A stretch of DNA of 22,028 bases from a virus: IMG/VR virus record IMGVR_UViG_3300008459_000464, positions 1-22,028 of that record. The stretch is one strand, 5' to 3'. Below the pieces are notes generated by a model. It was not told the DNA's origin. It worked only from the letters and a program-made list of their open reading frames with translations, and made no database searches. A program made the translations under genes and the position numbers. Below are positions 10,310 to 16,998 of the stretch, in pieces (positions within the stretch are counted from its first letter, which is position 1; the number at the start of each line of letters is the position of its first letter).

Positions 10310-10317
10310 TATTTATG
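10310..10317 (-). promoter_or_regulatory. CATAAATA late-promoter-like element for the left structural block
   Basis: The minus strand reads CATAAATA, then 5 bases, then the ATG at 10304. It matches seven of eight positions of the T4 late consensus TATAAATA. It lies in the 46-base divergent gap, which makes it the best candidate for driving the PKD, LamG/propeller and giant-protein genes. Confidence 0.5.
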
Positions 10318-10345
10318 TTGCATTCAACAAAACCAGCATTATATT
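10318..10345 (+). promoter_or_regulatory. Possible sigma70-type promoter for the plus-strand cassette
   Basis: TTGCAT (10318-10323) and TATATT (10340-10345) are separated by 16 bases, just before the dNMP kinase start at 10351. The -10 matches the consensus at 5 of 6 positions and the -35 at only 3 of 6. It would give an essentially leaderless transcript. This is weak evidence in AT-rich DNA, but it is the only non-coding space ahead of the cassette. Confidence 0.25.
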
Positions 10346-10350
10346 AATGA

Positions 10351-10974
10351 ATGTCATATCTAATTTTAGGAATTACAGGTAAGGCGACTGCAGGCAAAGA
10401 CACATTTTATAACCTTCTAACGAAACAATTGCCTGAATATAACCTTTGTCGTGTTTCCATTGGCGATACAATTCGGCAAAATTTAAGCATGTTGCCTATT
10501 TTTTCACATGTAAATTTGTTTAATCTGCCTCCATTTGAAAAAGAAACAATTCGTCCTCTTATGGTGGAATATGCAAGATTGGTCCGCTTGATGCATGGTA
10601 GCAGATTTTTCTTAGATGAATTTGATACTAGAATTAATTATACACTTTCAAAAAGCAAAAATAACCCTAATCCAGACAAACCTCTAATTATTTGTGTAAC
10701 TGATATTCGCTTTGATGATTATGAAGGAGATGAAGCAGATTGGATTCAAAAGAAACATAAAGGCAAACTAATTTTCATTGATCGCCATAATGTTGTGTAT
10801 GGAAATAAACAATATCTGCCTTATGTAAATGATACCGAAAAAGGTCAAATTCCTAAACTTCGTGCAAGGGCAGATCAGATTGTTGATTGGCCAACCACTC
10901 CTTCTCTAAATAATCTCGAAACATATGTCAACCCAATCGCAGATAGAATCCGTCAAAACTGGTTCCCTGTATAA
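10351..10974 (+). CDS. Deoxynucleoside monophosphate kinase, T4 gp1-like
   Basis: The product phosphorylates dNMPs to dNDPs for phage DNA synthesis in the cytoplasm. The 207-residue protein starts MSYLILGITGKATAGKDTF, in which GKATAGKDT at residues 11-19 is a P-loop of the type seen in T4 gp1-family dNMP kinases (SGKDT). A second family-like feature is VTDIRFDDYEGDEADWI at about 123-139, which follows a hydrophobic strand (PLIICVTDIR) and carries the Asp/Arg signature of the nucleotide-binding core. The C-terminal RADQIVDWPTT segment near 173 resembles the loop before the last helix in the family. It is the first gene of the plus-strand cassette and overlaps the next gene by 50 bases. The ATG at 10351 is the only start that preserves the first strand of the P-loop fold. 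Substrate range cannot be told from sequence. Confidence 0.85.
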   Translation: MSYLILGITGKATAGKDTFYNLLTKQLPEYNLCRVSIGDTIRQNLSMLPIFSHVNLFNLPPFEKETIRPLMVEYARLVRLMHGSRFFLDEFDTRINYTLSKSKNNPNPDKPLIICVTDIRFDDYEGDEADWIQKKHKGKLIFIDRHNVVYGNKQYLPYVNDTEKGQIPKLRARADQIVDWPTTPSLNNLETYVNPIADRIRQNWFPV

Positions 10975-11269
10975 AGCCCTTCGCGTAGAACAATTTTTTA
11001 CCATCATTGATCAATCTGAGCTGACTCTAACTTTGTATGTAACAAGGACAAATAACAAAATCACAATTTCTAAAAAAGAATTCTTGCACAAATTACAACA
11101 ACAAGAGATATTGTATGTAGATCAAATCTCAGATGACGAAATTAAAAAGCTTCGCCACATTTGTGATACATCACATCAATTAAAAAAATCTTATGACGAT
11201 TATCATCGACGGAAACAATCTATTATTTCGGGCGAGCTTCTCAGTTCCGGAATACAAGAACAGCAATGA
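10925..11269 (+). CDS. Hypothetical protein overlapping both neighbours (114 aa)
   Basis: I do not recognise this gene. The predicted 114-residue protein has a mixed N-terminal half (ALRVEQFFTIIDQSELTLTLYVTRTNNKITISKKEFLHKL) that could be a small beta-alpha domain, and a charged, helical C-terminal half (DDEIKKLRHICDTSHQLKKSYDDYHRRKQ). Its ATG lies 50 bases inside the dNMP kinase gene, and its stop lies 77 bases inside the exonuclease gene. No later in-frame ATG would remove the first overlap, although an alternative start (GTG at the Val of SVKTG) would shorten it. The unique stretch between the two neighbours (10975-11192) has no stop in this frame and codes for a normal-looking protein, so I consider the gene real. 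Confidence 0.65.
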   Translation: MSTQSQIESVKTGSLYKALRVEQFFTIIDQSELTLTLYVTRTNNKITISKKEFLHKLQQQEILYVDQISDDEIKKLRHICDTSHQLKKSYDDYHRRKQSIISGELLSSGIQEQQ

Positions 11270-12089
11270 CATTAATATTGCCGCAATTAATCAAACGCTA
11301 AAATTGATCCGTTCATATGCTGTCGGTCATGATGCAACAAAGGTGTTAGTGACTTGGGATCAAAAAATTGATTATGATCCAGAACGACCATCATTCCGCA
11401 AAGAATTAAATGAAGATTATAAACAAAACAGAAATAAGGATAATAATGTATACAATACAGTTCCTTATATTATCGATCTTCTCAAGTACATGGGCGTGCC
11501 TTCGTACTATCCATACCGAATGGAGGCTGATGATGTTATTTCTTGGCTTGTTCAAAAAGAACAAGGGTACATAATTGTCATTTCAGGAGACAAAGATTTG
11601 TTACAGCTGATCAATCATCGAGTCAGTGCATATAATCCATATCAGAAAAAGTTATACACACAAGATAATTTTCTTGATGAGATTGGCATTTGCAAAGAAC
11701 AATTTGTTCTGTACAAATGCATTATGGGCGATAATTCTGATAATATCAAAGGATTATACAAATACGGCGAAAAGAAAGCAAAGAAATTGGCTAATGAATT
11801 AAAGACATTTGATAATCTTGATTCATTAACAGATGAACAAAAGGAAATAATTCAGAATAACCGCAAGATCATGGATTTGAATCTTGGATGGCCAGTCGAC
11901 CCAGAAGAATTGAATTCGTATGAATCACAGCATATTTGTAATGCAAGCATCAAAACCAATGCGGTGAAATTTACCGAACTGTTGGCTAAATTAGAAATGA
12001 CCACACTATTGGCTAAAATTGATGCACATACTTGGCTGCAGCCATTTATGCCACGCATTGATGATGCTATTAGTAAATGGTTTGAATAA
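11193..12089 (+). CDS. 5'-3' exonuclease / flap endonuclease, PIN-FEN family (RNase H-like role)
   Basis: The product is likely to remove RNA primers and 5' flaps during lagging-strand synthesis, the role T4 RNase H plays. The 298 residues show the metal-binding acidic set of the FEN/PIN family: D6 in IIIDGNNLLFRA, E111/D113/D114 in MEADDVISWL, D133/D135 in ISGDKDLLQLI, and D180/D183 in MGDNSDNIKG. The last is followed by the Lys-rich helix-hairpin-helix region (KYGEKKAKKLANEL) near 190-203 that binds duplex DNA. A basic helical-arch segment (RKELNEDYKQNR) lies at 69-80. Length matches phage 5' nucleases of about 290-310 residues. The start is fixed because D6 must be retained, so the 77-base overlap with the upstream gene is real if that gene is real. 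The next gene begins one base after the stop. Confidence 0.92.
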   Translation: MTIIIDGNNLLFRASFSVPEYKNSNDINIAAINQTLKLIRSYAVGHDATKVLVTWDQKIDYDPERPSFRKELNEDYKQNRNKDNNVYNTVPYIIDLLKYMGVPSYYPYRMEADDVISWLVQKEQGYIIVISGDKDLLQLINHRVSAYNPYQKKLYTQDNFLDEIGICKEQFVLYKCIMGDNSDNIKGLYKYGEKKAKKLANELKTFDNLDSLTDEQKEIIQNNRKIMDLNLGWPVDPEELNSYESQHICNASIKTNAVKFTELLAKLEMTTLLAKIDAHTWLQPFMPRIDDAISKWFE

Positions 12090-12090
12090 T

Positions 12091-12282
12091 ATGGAACTAC
12101 GTTTTTATCCAATCAATAGCAACAATTTATATGCATTGAATTTGAAATTGCATGTTACTGAACTTTTAGCATTGCATTATGATTCTAAGAAAGCATTCGA
12201 AGATCAATTGTTAGAACTTATCAAAGAAGCTACTTTAAATGTTGCTGAAGAATTAAAAGATCAAAAATTAGCAAATGATTAA
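12091..12282 (+). CDS. Small acidic hypothetical protein (63 aa)
   Basis: I do not recognise this protein. It starts MELRFYPINSNNLY and is mainly helical in its second half (DSKKAFEDQLLELIKEATLNVAEELKDQ), which could pair as a short amphipathic or coiled-coil helix. The ATG at 12091, one base after the exonuclease stop, is preferred. An upstream in-frame ATG at 12019 would add 24 Cys/Met/Leu-rich residues read from exonuclease coding DNA and is unlikely to be used. The last 8 bases overlap the next gene. Translational coupling with its neighbours is likely from the spacing; function is unknown. Confidence 0.65.
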   Translation: MELRFYPINSNNLYALNLKLHVTELLALHYDSKKAFEDQLLELIKEATLNVAEELKDQKLAND

Positions 12283-12673
12283 AGAAATTTTCAAAGCGTT
12301 GTCGATGCTCATTATTGTATCAATGAGCATTTCTGGTGTTGTATCTTTATTTTTGAATTGGGATTTAATCCGATTTGGAATTGGATCTGTAATTGCTATT
12401 GTATTGCAAATTGCGATTAAATGGTACGTCGATCAAATTAAACAGACAAAGGTAGAAGAGCTCATCAAAGAAATACCACCAGCCACTATCAAAATGAATA
12501 TTGAATGTGCGTTTTGTCAAAAACCAAGTATCATTGATTATGATGTTTATCGTGAAGAGTATGAATGCGAACATTGTAACAACGTCAATTCAATTTATGG
12601 CAAATTTTATACCGCGAGGAAAGTCTTACCTCTTGATTCTGTTTTAACTTCAGACAACTCTTCACTCATATGA
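12275..12673 (+). CDS. Predicted inner-membrane protein with a zinc-ribbon-like Cys4 motif (132 aa)
   Basis: Two hydrophobic segments, about residues 8-27 and 33-50, are joined by a short turn and followed by Lys-rich residues (KWYVDQIKQTK). This suggests a membrane hairpin with the C-terminal part in the cytoplasm. That part carries C78-x2-C81 and C98-x2-C101, 16 residues apart, which is the spacing of a small zinc ribbon. The combination of a membrane anchor and a zinc ribbon could tether a protein or nucleic-acid contact to the membrane during infection. I do not recognise the family and do not assign a function. It overlaps the previous gene by 8 bases and the next one by 4 bases (ATGA), which suggests coupled translation. 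Confidence 0.75.
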   Translation: MIKEIFKALSMLIIVSMSISGVVSLFLNWDLIRFGIGSVIAIVLQIAIKWYVDQIKQTKVEELIKEIPPATIKMNIECAFCQKPSIIDYDVYREEYECEHCNNVNSIYGKFYTARKVLPLDSVLTSDNSSLI

Positions 12674-13014
12674 ATACCGTACCACCAAGATATAACGAAA
12701 TGCTTGAAGCACATCGAATTTTCAAGACTCCGATTATTGATGACCCACCTCATATCAAAGCTAAGAAGTTTCTCGAAAATCATTTCATTAAAGATAACAC
12801 TAAAGATTTTCGTGCAGGTGAATTTCTCGGCAAGAATGCTCTCGATGAAATCGATCTAAGAGCTTCGATTGTAGGATTGCTCGATTATCTATTTTCCAAA
12901 AACGCACCAGCTGTTCGCGAAATAGAAAAGACTATCTACAACGAAACATCAAATGAAGAAATGAAAGTTTTTATGTCAACCCTTGCTGGGTTTATTTCAG
13001 GATCAATCAAATAA
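12670..13014 (+). CDS. Hypothetical protein (114 aa)
   Basis: I do not recognise this gene. The ATG overlaps the preceding stop as ATGA. The protein is soluble and largely helical. A charged central region (HIKAKKFLENHFIKDNTKDFRAGEF) is followed by an amphipathic stretch (LRASIVGLLDYLFSKNAPAVREIEKTIYNE) and a hydrophobic tail (MKVFMSTLAGFISGSIK) that could pack in an oligomer interface. No catalytic motif is visible. It lies between the zinc-ribbon membrane protein and the 92-residue gene, with 12 bases to the latter, inside one apparent operon. Confidence 0.7.
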   Translation: MNTVPPRYNEMLEAHRIFKTPIIDDPPHIKAKKFLENHFIKDNTKDFRAGEFLGKNALDEIDLRASIVGLLDYLFSKNAPAVREIEKTIYNETSNEEMKVFMSTLAGFISGSIK

Positions 13015-13026
13015 CAAGATACAAAC

Positions 13027-13305
13027 ATGAGCAAAAAAATCCCAAAGTATAAAAGACCAAAACCTAACAAATACGAAGATAGTGATGTTTACGTATGTGC
13101 AAGATGGCTTGCATTGATTCGAGCAACTAATTGTATTTTTGATCGAGCTGATCGATTGGGTATTAATGAAGATAGTGTCGATCTGTCGCCAAATGATATT
13201 CAGGATTACATTGATGATGTGTCTGGTGATATCTATTTTGATATTGTCAATGCCAATGGTGCTACTGATATGAGAAAATATGCCGAGAAGCTTAAATTTA
13301 AATGA
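13027..13305 (+). CDS. Hypothetical protein with basic N-terminus (92 aa)
   Basis: I do not recognise this gene. A Lys/Arg/Pro-rich start (MSKKIPKYKRPKPNKY) is followed by an acidic, mostly helical body (WLALIRATNCIFDRADRLGINEDSVDLSPNDIQDYIDDVSG). The basic tail could contact nucleic acid, but this is inference only. It overlaps the following gene by 4 bases (ATGA) and follows the 114-residue gene after 12 bases without an obvious ribosome binding site. Confidence 0.68.
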   Translation: MSKKIPKYKRPKPNKYEDSDVYVCARWLALIRATNCIFDRADRLGINEDSVDLSPNDIQDYIDDVSGDIYFDIVNANGATDMRKYAEKLKFK

Positions 13306-13553
13306 ACTATATCCCGGGTGCTGAATTTGATGTACCTAATGACCGCTTTGTGAGTCTTGGTTTAATTGCTGGTCGATATCGCATTCAGAATATCAGATTC
13401 AATCGTCAAGCGAACCAGATAACATATACGTTTACTAACGGCAAACAAGCTGTTTTTAATTCAGTGCAAGACGCTGAAGCTATCTTTGATAGAATAAGAG
13501 GCGTGGTTCGATCAACCACGCCTCTTGACACAGAAACAACTTTAGAAGAATAA
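13302..13553 (+). CDS. Small hypothetical protein, last gene of the plus cassette (83 aa)
   Basis: I do not recognise this gene. It starts at an ATGA overlap with the 92-residue gene and is predicted to be beta-rich, with strands VSLGLIAGRYRIQNIRF and ITYTFTNGKQAVFNS, followed by a short helix and a polar tail. Its stop TAA (13551-13553) touches the TTA that is the stop of the oppositely oriented tail tube gene, so the two genes meet with no gap. The 10-bp perfect inverted repeat at 13499-13523 lies inside its last third (residues RGVVRSTTPL). It may serve as a terminator while being coding, which is unusual. Confidence 0.65.
   Translation: MNYIPGAEFDVPNDRFVSLGLIAGRYRIQNIRFNRQANQITYTFTNGKQAVFNSVQDAEAIFDRIRGVVRSTTPLDTETTLEE
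13499..13523. terminator. Hairpin at the convergent gene junction, probable terminator
   Basis: AGGCGTGGTT, a 5-base loop and AACCACGCCT form a perfect GC-rich 10-bp stem. It lies 31 bases beyond the stop of the minus-strand tail tube gene and within the last plus-strand gene. In the minus direction the stem is followed by a weak U-rich stretch (CTTATTCT); in the plus direction by none. It is probably a terminator of leftward transcription, or a bidirectional barrier. Confidence 0.45.
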
Positions 13554-14192
13554 TTAGCAGGCATTTCCTGCACCGATAGCAGGAGCAAAAATCTGAGGCG
13601 AAGTAACATCTGTAATGACCTGTCCTCCAGGAATTTTACCGTTATTGACACGGAAATATTGGTATGCAAGGGTTCCAGTGAATGTCATAATTTTACCATC
13701 TGAAGTTAAATCAAAGCTGATTGGCCCAAACGACACAGGCCAAACACCAATTAAATCGTAATATCGAATGGCTTCACCTTTAATATTTAAAAGAGCCATT
13801 GTTAATATATTTGTATTTGTAGGAACTCCATAGCATCCTGTCGATGTAGCATCATCGAAGACATCAAAGCTCATTGATTCAAAAGCATTACGTATTGAAA
13901 GATCTCCTGGCAATTTAAAAGTTACATCCCACCCTTCACTTCCAGGATATGTCGCAGTTCCAGGAATATTAAATTGCAGCCCCATAAATGAAGCATTTTG
14001 GACAGAAATGGTTCGAGATGGGACAGATGCGCTTTCAACATACGCATTAGAAATAGGACCATCAAAAGATAGCTCGTTTCGTAGCTTTGTCAAAATACCA
14101 TCTCCCGTAATATCGATAATACGGAAAAGATTATCTCTTTGAAATCCTCGCTTTTGAATAGCGTTATAATAGTCTTGGATGCCTTGTGCCAT
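13554..14192 (-). CDS. Major tail tube protein, T4 gp19-like
   Basis: The product would form the inner tube of the contractile tail, through which DNA is ejected. The 212-residue protein has gp19-type features: N-terminal NLFRIIDITGDG, a VPSRTISVQNASFMGLQFNIPGTATYPGSEGWDVTFKLPGD stretch near 57-97, then a conserved-looking helix (RNAFESMSFDVF) and a C-terminal strand pair (IKGEAIRYYDLIGVWPVSFGPISFD). T4 gp19 is 163 residues, so this one is longer, with an extra Gly/Pro-rich C-terminus from about 180. It follows the 116-residue gene after 15 bases, and that gene follows the sheath gene after the terminator, a T4-like 18-19 neighbourhood. The start is preceded by CTAAGTA at 5 bases and ATG at 14192 is the natural choice. 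Confidence 0.82.
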   Translation of the reverse strand: MAQGIQDYYNAIQKRGFQRDNLFRIIDITGDGILTKLRNELSFDGPISNAYVESASVPSRTISVQNASFMGLQFNIPGTATYPGSEGWDVTFKLPGDLSIRNAFESMSFDVFDDATSTGCYGVPTNTNILTMALLNIKGEAIRYYDLIGVWPVSFGPISFDLTSDGKIMTFTGTLAYQYFRVNNGKIPGGQVITDVTSPQIFAPAIGAGNAC

Positions 14193-14197
14193 AAAAA

Positions 14198-14204
14198 TAC
14201 TTAG
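14198..14204 (-). promoter_or_regulatory. TAAGTA-type element before the tail tube gene
   Basis: The minus strand reads CTAAGTA, then 5 bases (TTTTT), then the ATG at 14192. It is a one-base variant of the element before other structural genes, at identical spacing. It lies in a 15-base gap, so any promoter would extend into the end of the upstream gene. Confidence 0.4.
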
Positions 14205-14207
14205 GTT

Positions 14208-14558
14208 TTAACCTTGATTTTCTTTCAAAAAGGCATACATATCTTCCAGGATTTCATCTACGTTTTCAAATGCTTCCATTCTATTTGTTTGGAAATAGCT
14301 TTCTAAGAATGTAATCATTGATGTCGATGTTCCTTTAGATATGTGCTTTTCTTTCAGCGTTTGTCTGTTATTTGATTTATTGGTGTTTGTTTGGTTGTTT
14401 TTAACATGGAATCTTTCCGGCAAATATGTATTAATAACAGTTTGCCTTTCGCTGAGTTTTTGTTCGCTTGTTAGTCTAGTATTCTCAAGCGGATCTAATT
14501 GAATCGATGGCTTTCCGAATACTTTCGCGCCGTAGATATTATCTAATTGATCTTTCAT
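14208..14558 (-). CDS. Hypothetical protein between sheath and tube genes (116 aa)
   Basis: I do not recognise this gene. The product is polar and charged, with a low-complexity Asn/Thr/Lys centre (NNQTNTNKSNNRQTLKEKHISK at about 54-75) and a helical acidic C-terminus (ESYFQTNRMEAFENVDEILEDMYAFLKENQG). The layout suggests a flexible linker between two ordered ends. It lies between the sheath gene and the tube gene, a position where tail-assembly factors are often found, and it is the first gene after a strong terminator. A role in tail assembly is inference from position only. A CATAAATA element lies 12 bases before its start, so it may begin a separate transcript. Confidence 0.68.
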   Translation of the reverse strand: MKDQLDNIYGAKVFGKPSIQLDPLENTRLTSEQKLSERQTVINTYLPERFHVKNNQTNTNKSNNRQTLKEKHISKGTSTSMITFLESYFQTNRMEAFENVDEILEDMYAFLKENQG

Positions 14559-14570
14559 AGTTGTTGTAGA

Positions 14571-14578
14571 TATTTATG
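14571..14578 (-). promoter_or_regulatory. CATAAATA element before the 116-aa gene
   Basis: The minus strand reads CATAAATA, 12 bases before the ATG at 14558 and just downstream of the terminator at 14588-14622. A terminator followed directly by a promoter-like box suggests that transcription restarts here for the tube unit. Confidence 0.5.
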
Positions 14579-14587
14579 AATTTGAGC

Positions 14588-14622
14588 AAAATAAAAGCCA
14601 GCTTTTGGCTGGCTTTTATTTT
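14588..14622. terminator. Bidirectional rho-independent terminator after the sheath gene
   Basis: AAAATAAAAGCCAGC, a 5-base loop and GCTGGCTTTTATTTT form a perfect 15-bp inverted repeat whose outer ends are A/T tracts on both sides. It therefore works as hairpin plus U-tract in either direction. It begins 12 bases past the sheath stop at 14635 and ends leftward transcription of that gene. Confidence 0.88.
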
Positions 14623-14634
14623 TTTGGATTGTGA

Positions 14635-16956
14635 TTAAATCACTTCAGCGAAGTCTTGGCCTGTTCTGGTTGCAATGAAATTCACGAGAATAAATTCACT
14701 TGCTTTGACTGGTTTTAGATAGATGTCAATAACCAGCTCATTGCGATCAATCACATCAGGTGTGTTGTTGCGATGATCACACACGATTAAATAATCATAC
14801 AAGCCTTCATTTCTCTTAGCATTTTCAAAGAGAGGTGTAAGAACATTAACAACCTGAGTACGTGTAAAGATTGTATTTGGTTCAAACACGAAGTACTTCA
14901 GTACTCTCGCTGTTGGTTTTTCAAGAGCTAAGAAGAGACGGCGAACGTTAATACGATCAAATGCACTTGGCTTTTTGAACATCGTCTTTTGACCCCAGAT
15001 AACATATCCATCATTCGGGAAGAGACATACTGGATTCATGCCAATACGATATAGTAAATCTCTTTCCTTTTGATTTGGATTAATGGCGATATCAACAACG
15101 TTGCGAACTAAACCTCTTGTAAGACCAGCAGGGGCGATCCAAGGGAAACGATCTCTATCAGTTTCTGCGAATGCTCTTGCAGCCCATCCAGAGAATGGAA
15201 TCCAGCAATAATTATCAGAAGAACTATCATAGACTCTTACCCAGTTAGCATATGCTGCTGCATAAGATGTATTAGCACCGACATAAAGATTGCGTAGCGG
15301 CCAATATACTTGTTTGGAGAATGGATTATTAACACGATCACATTTTGATGTAAACACTCTGTAATCAATACCATCTACAAATAATTGACGAAGTGGATCC
15401 GAAACATGAATATGGTCGCGACGTGTCGATTCTGCAAAGTTTGCAAATTTGTTGAAGATGGTTTGGTGATCGGCACCCATGCCAGCAGCCGATCCTGTAT
15501 AGCTACCATCAGTGGAGCTTAGTGATGAAAATGCATTTGTAAATGTTGTATCATCAAAAATACCACCAAGCGAAGCCGATGTAACTTTCGTAGTAGCCCA
15601 AATTGTACTCAAGCCGCCATCGACTGTAACATCAATAGGAATTAGGTCTGGATTTGAAACGCACGCAAAAATGCGGTCAAGTTTGGTAGGAATATTACCA
15701 ATTACTTTATTGCTTTCTGGTGTTGTTGCGTATGTGCTAATAGCGTATAGGCTTCTCGATTCAGCGAAAGGTGCCGCAGAAAGCAAATTATTCGCGGCTG
15801 TGGTAGCTACGATAAATGATGTTGGTGTACCTACTCCTGTTGTTTTCCACGTGCGTACTTTCTTAGCAGGATTTCCGCTTGCATCAAGCCAATTGGTTGA
15901 TCTTGAAATAAATGGATTAACCAATACTTTCAAATTAGCAGAATTATTATTGACAACATCACCAATAAAGAATGACTTTGGTGGGCCCCCTAAAGGATCT
16001 GCAACTCGGCGCGAAGCATCGAGTGAACCTACATATGATTCTACCAGTACTTTGTCAAGAATATTTGTACCAGATCCGGCATAAATCGATTTACGTACTT
16101 TAAACAAGCCAATTGCAATTGCGTCATTGTAACTTGTTAAGTCAAATGTAAAGTTCGGAATTGATTCTAGAATCTCAGAAACAGAACCAGGCAATCCTGT
16201 GAATGATGCACTAAGTGCAAATGCAAGGCGTGTGGAATTAATGGTACTGAACGCAGTCGCGCTGCTGACTGATTTTACATTGATTACATCTGTATAATCT
16301 GTCGCAGGATTTGATGCTGCGTTGTCGATAACGCCAAGATAATAGCCTTCTTGGACATTATTTGTCATTGATCTTGATGTGTCAACCACAATCATACCAG
16401 CCTGTCCTAGATTATTAACATTTGTTAAATTATTGTATACAGAGCTAAGTGTGGTTGCTGAAATAGAAGCAGACCAACTAATATTATTGTTGATAATATC
16501 AAGATATTGATCATTTGTTAATTCAATGTGAACAGGTTCTGCTAAAACATATGTATCACCTGCAGAAAGTGTAATTACAGTACTTGCTGCAATATTGGCT
16601 GCGTTGTTGCTCGTAACAGAACTCGTGGATGCGATAATAGGATAAACTAAAGCGCCATATTTTTCACCATAACTGCTACCAGCACCATCTCCGTATGGAA
16701 TTCTTGTAGCAATAAGATTTGCACCGGAATTTAGATATTCACGGCATGTGTGATAAAAATATCTTTCAGCTGCGTTTGTAGGTTCGCCATAAACTGATTC
16801 AAATTCTGAAAAGCTGCTAATAGTAATAGGTTCTTCAGTTGGACCTTGGTTTGCATATCCAAGCACCCATGTATTTGTACCAACTGTCGGTTCAATACGT
16901 AGGGTTAAGTCGCGTTCTCTGATTTCTACTCCTGGTGATTCGATTGTACGTGCCAT
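14635..16956 (-). CDS. Tail sheath protein, T4 gp18-like (773 aa)
   Basis: The product forms the contractile outer sheath around the tail tube. The start MARTIESPGVEIRERDLTLRIEPT and the following TNTWVLGYANQGPTEEPITISSFSEFESVYGEPTNAAERYFYHTCREYLNSGANLIATRI are classic for the phage sheath N-terminal domain. The end has the family's C-terminal fold (FVFEPNTIFTRTQVVNVLTPLFENAKRNEGLYDYLIVCDHRNNTPDVIDRNELVIDIYLKPVKASEFILVNFIATRTG). Residues about 590-660 also fit (YANWVRVYDSSSDNYCWIPFSGWAARAFAETDRD, KERDLLYRIGMNPVCLFPNDGYVIWGQKTMF). T4 gp18 is 659 residues. The extra length lies in the Ser/Thr/Ala-rich middle (about 110-470), which probably corresponds to the protruding outer domains. The start codon has a GTAAGTA variant 10 bases upstream and no Shine-Dalgarno sequence. 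Confidence 0.93.
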   Translation of the reverse strand: MARTIESPGVEIRERDLTLRIEPTVGTNTWVLGYANQGPTEEPITISSFSEFESVYGEPTNAAERYFYHTCREYLNSGANLIATRIPYGDGAGSSYGEKYGALVYPIIASTSSVTSNNAANIAASTVITLSAGDTYVLAEPVHIELTNDQYLDIINNNISWSASISATTLSSVYNNLTNVNNLGQAGMIVVDTSRSMTNNVQEGYYLGVIDNAASNPATDYTDVINVKSVSSATAFSTINSTRLAFALSASFTGLPGSVSEILESIPNFTFDLTSYNDAIAIGLFKVRKSIYAGSGTNILDKVLVESYVGSLDASRRVADPLGGPPKSFFIGDVVNNNSANLKVLVNPFISRSTNWLDASGNPAKKVRTWKTTGVGTPTSFIVATTAANNLLSAAPFAESRSLYAISTYATTPESNKVIGNIPTKLDRIFACVSNPDLIPIDVTVDGGLSTIWATTKVTSASLGGIFDDTTFTNAFSSLSSTDGSYTGSAAGMGADHQTIFNKFANFAESTRRDHIHVSDPLRQLFVDGIDYRVFTSKCDRVNNPFSKQVYWPLRNLYVGANTSYAAAYANWVRVYDSSSDNYCWIPFSGWAARAFAETDRDRFPWIAPAGLTRGLVRNVVDIAINPNQKERDLLYRIGMNPVCLFPNDGYVIWGQKTMFKKPSAFDRINVRRLFLALEKPTARVLKYFVFEPNTIFTRTQVVNVLTPLFENAKRNEGLYDYLIVCDHRNNTPDVIDRNELVIDIYLKPVKASEFILVNFIATRTGQDFAEVI

Positions 16957-16966
16957 AATTACAATC

Positions 16967-16973
16967 TACTTAC
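16967..16973 (-). promoter_or_regulatory. Weak TAAGTA variant before the sheath gene
   Basis: The minus strand reads GTAAGTA, 10 bases before the ATG at 16956, within the 42-base gap between the tube-like and sheath genes. Motif and spacing both deviate from the other copies. I include it only because this gap is the only place for a sheath promoter. Confidence 0.2.
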
Positions 16974-16998
16974 ATTTTTCTTATCGGGGGTTTTTAAA

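Noticed and set aside
10288-10315. TTGACA followed after 16 bases by TATTTA as a plus-strand promoter
   Set aside because: The -35 match is perfect, but it lies inside the first codons of the PKD gene and the -10 matches only 3 of 6 positions. The -10 also overlaps the opposite-strand CATAAATA box, whose complement explains it.
12019-12090. Upstream start for the 63-residue gene
   Set aside because: It would read 24 Cys/Met/Leu-rich residues out of the exonuclease C-terminus. The ATG at 12091 directly after the exonuclease stop is more natural.
15512-16084. A 190-residue open frame on the plus strand
   Set aside because: It lies wholly antisense to the middle of the sheath gene, whose sheath-family ends are clear. 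It has no recognisable motif and is a by-product of the sheath's codon composition.
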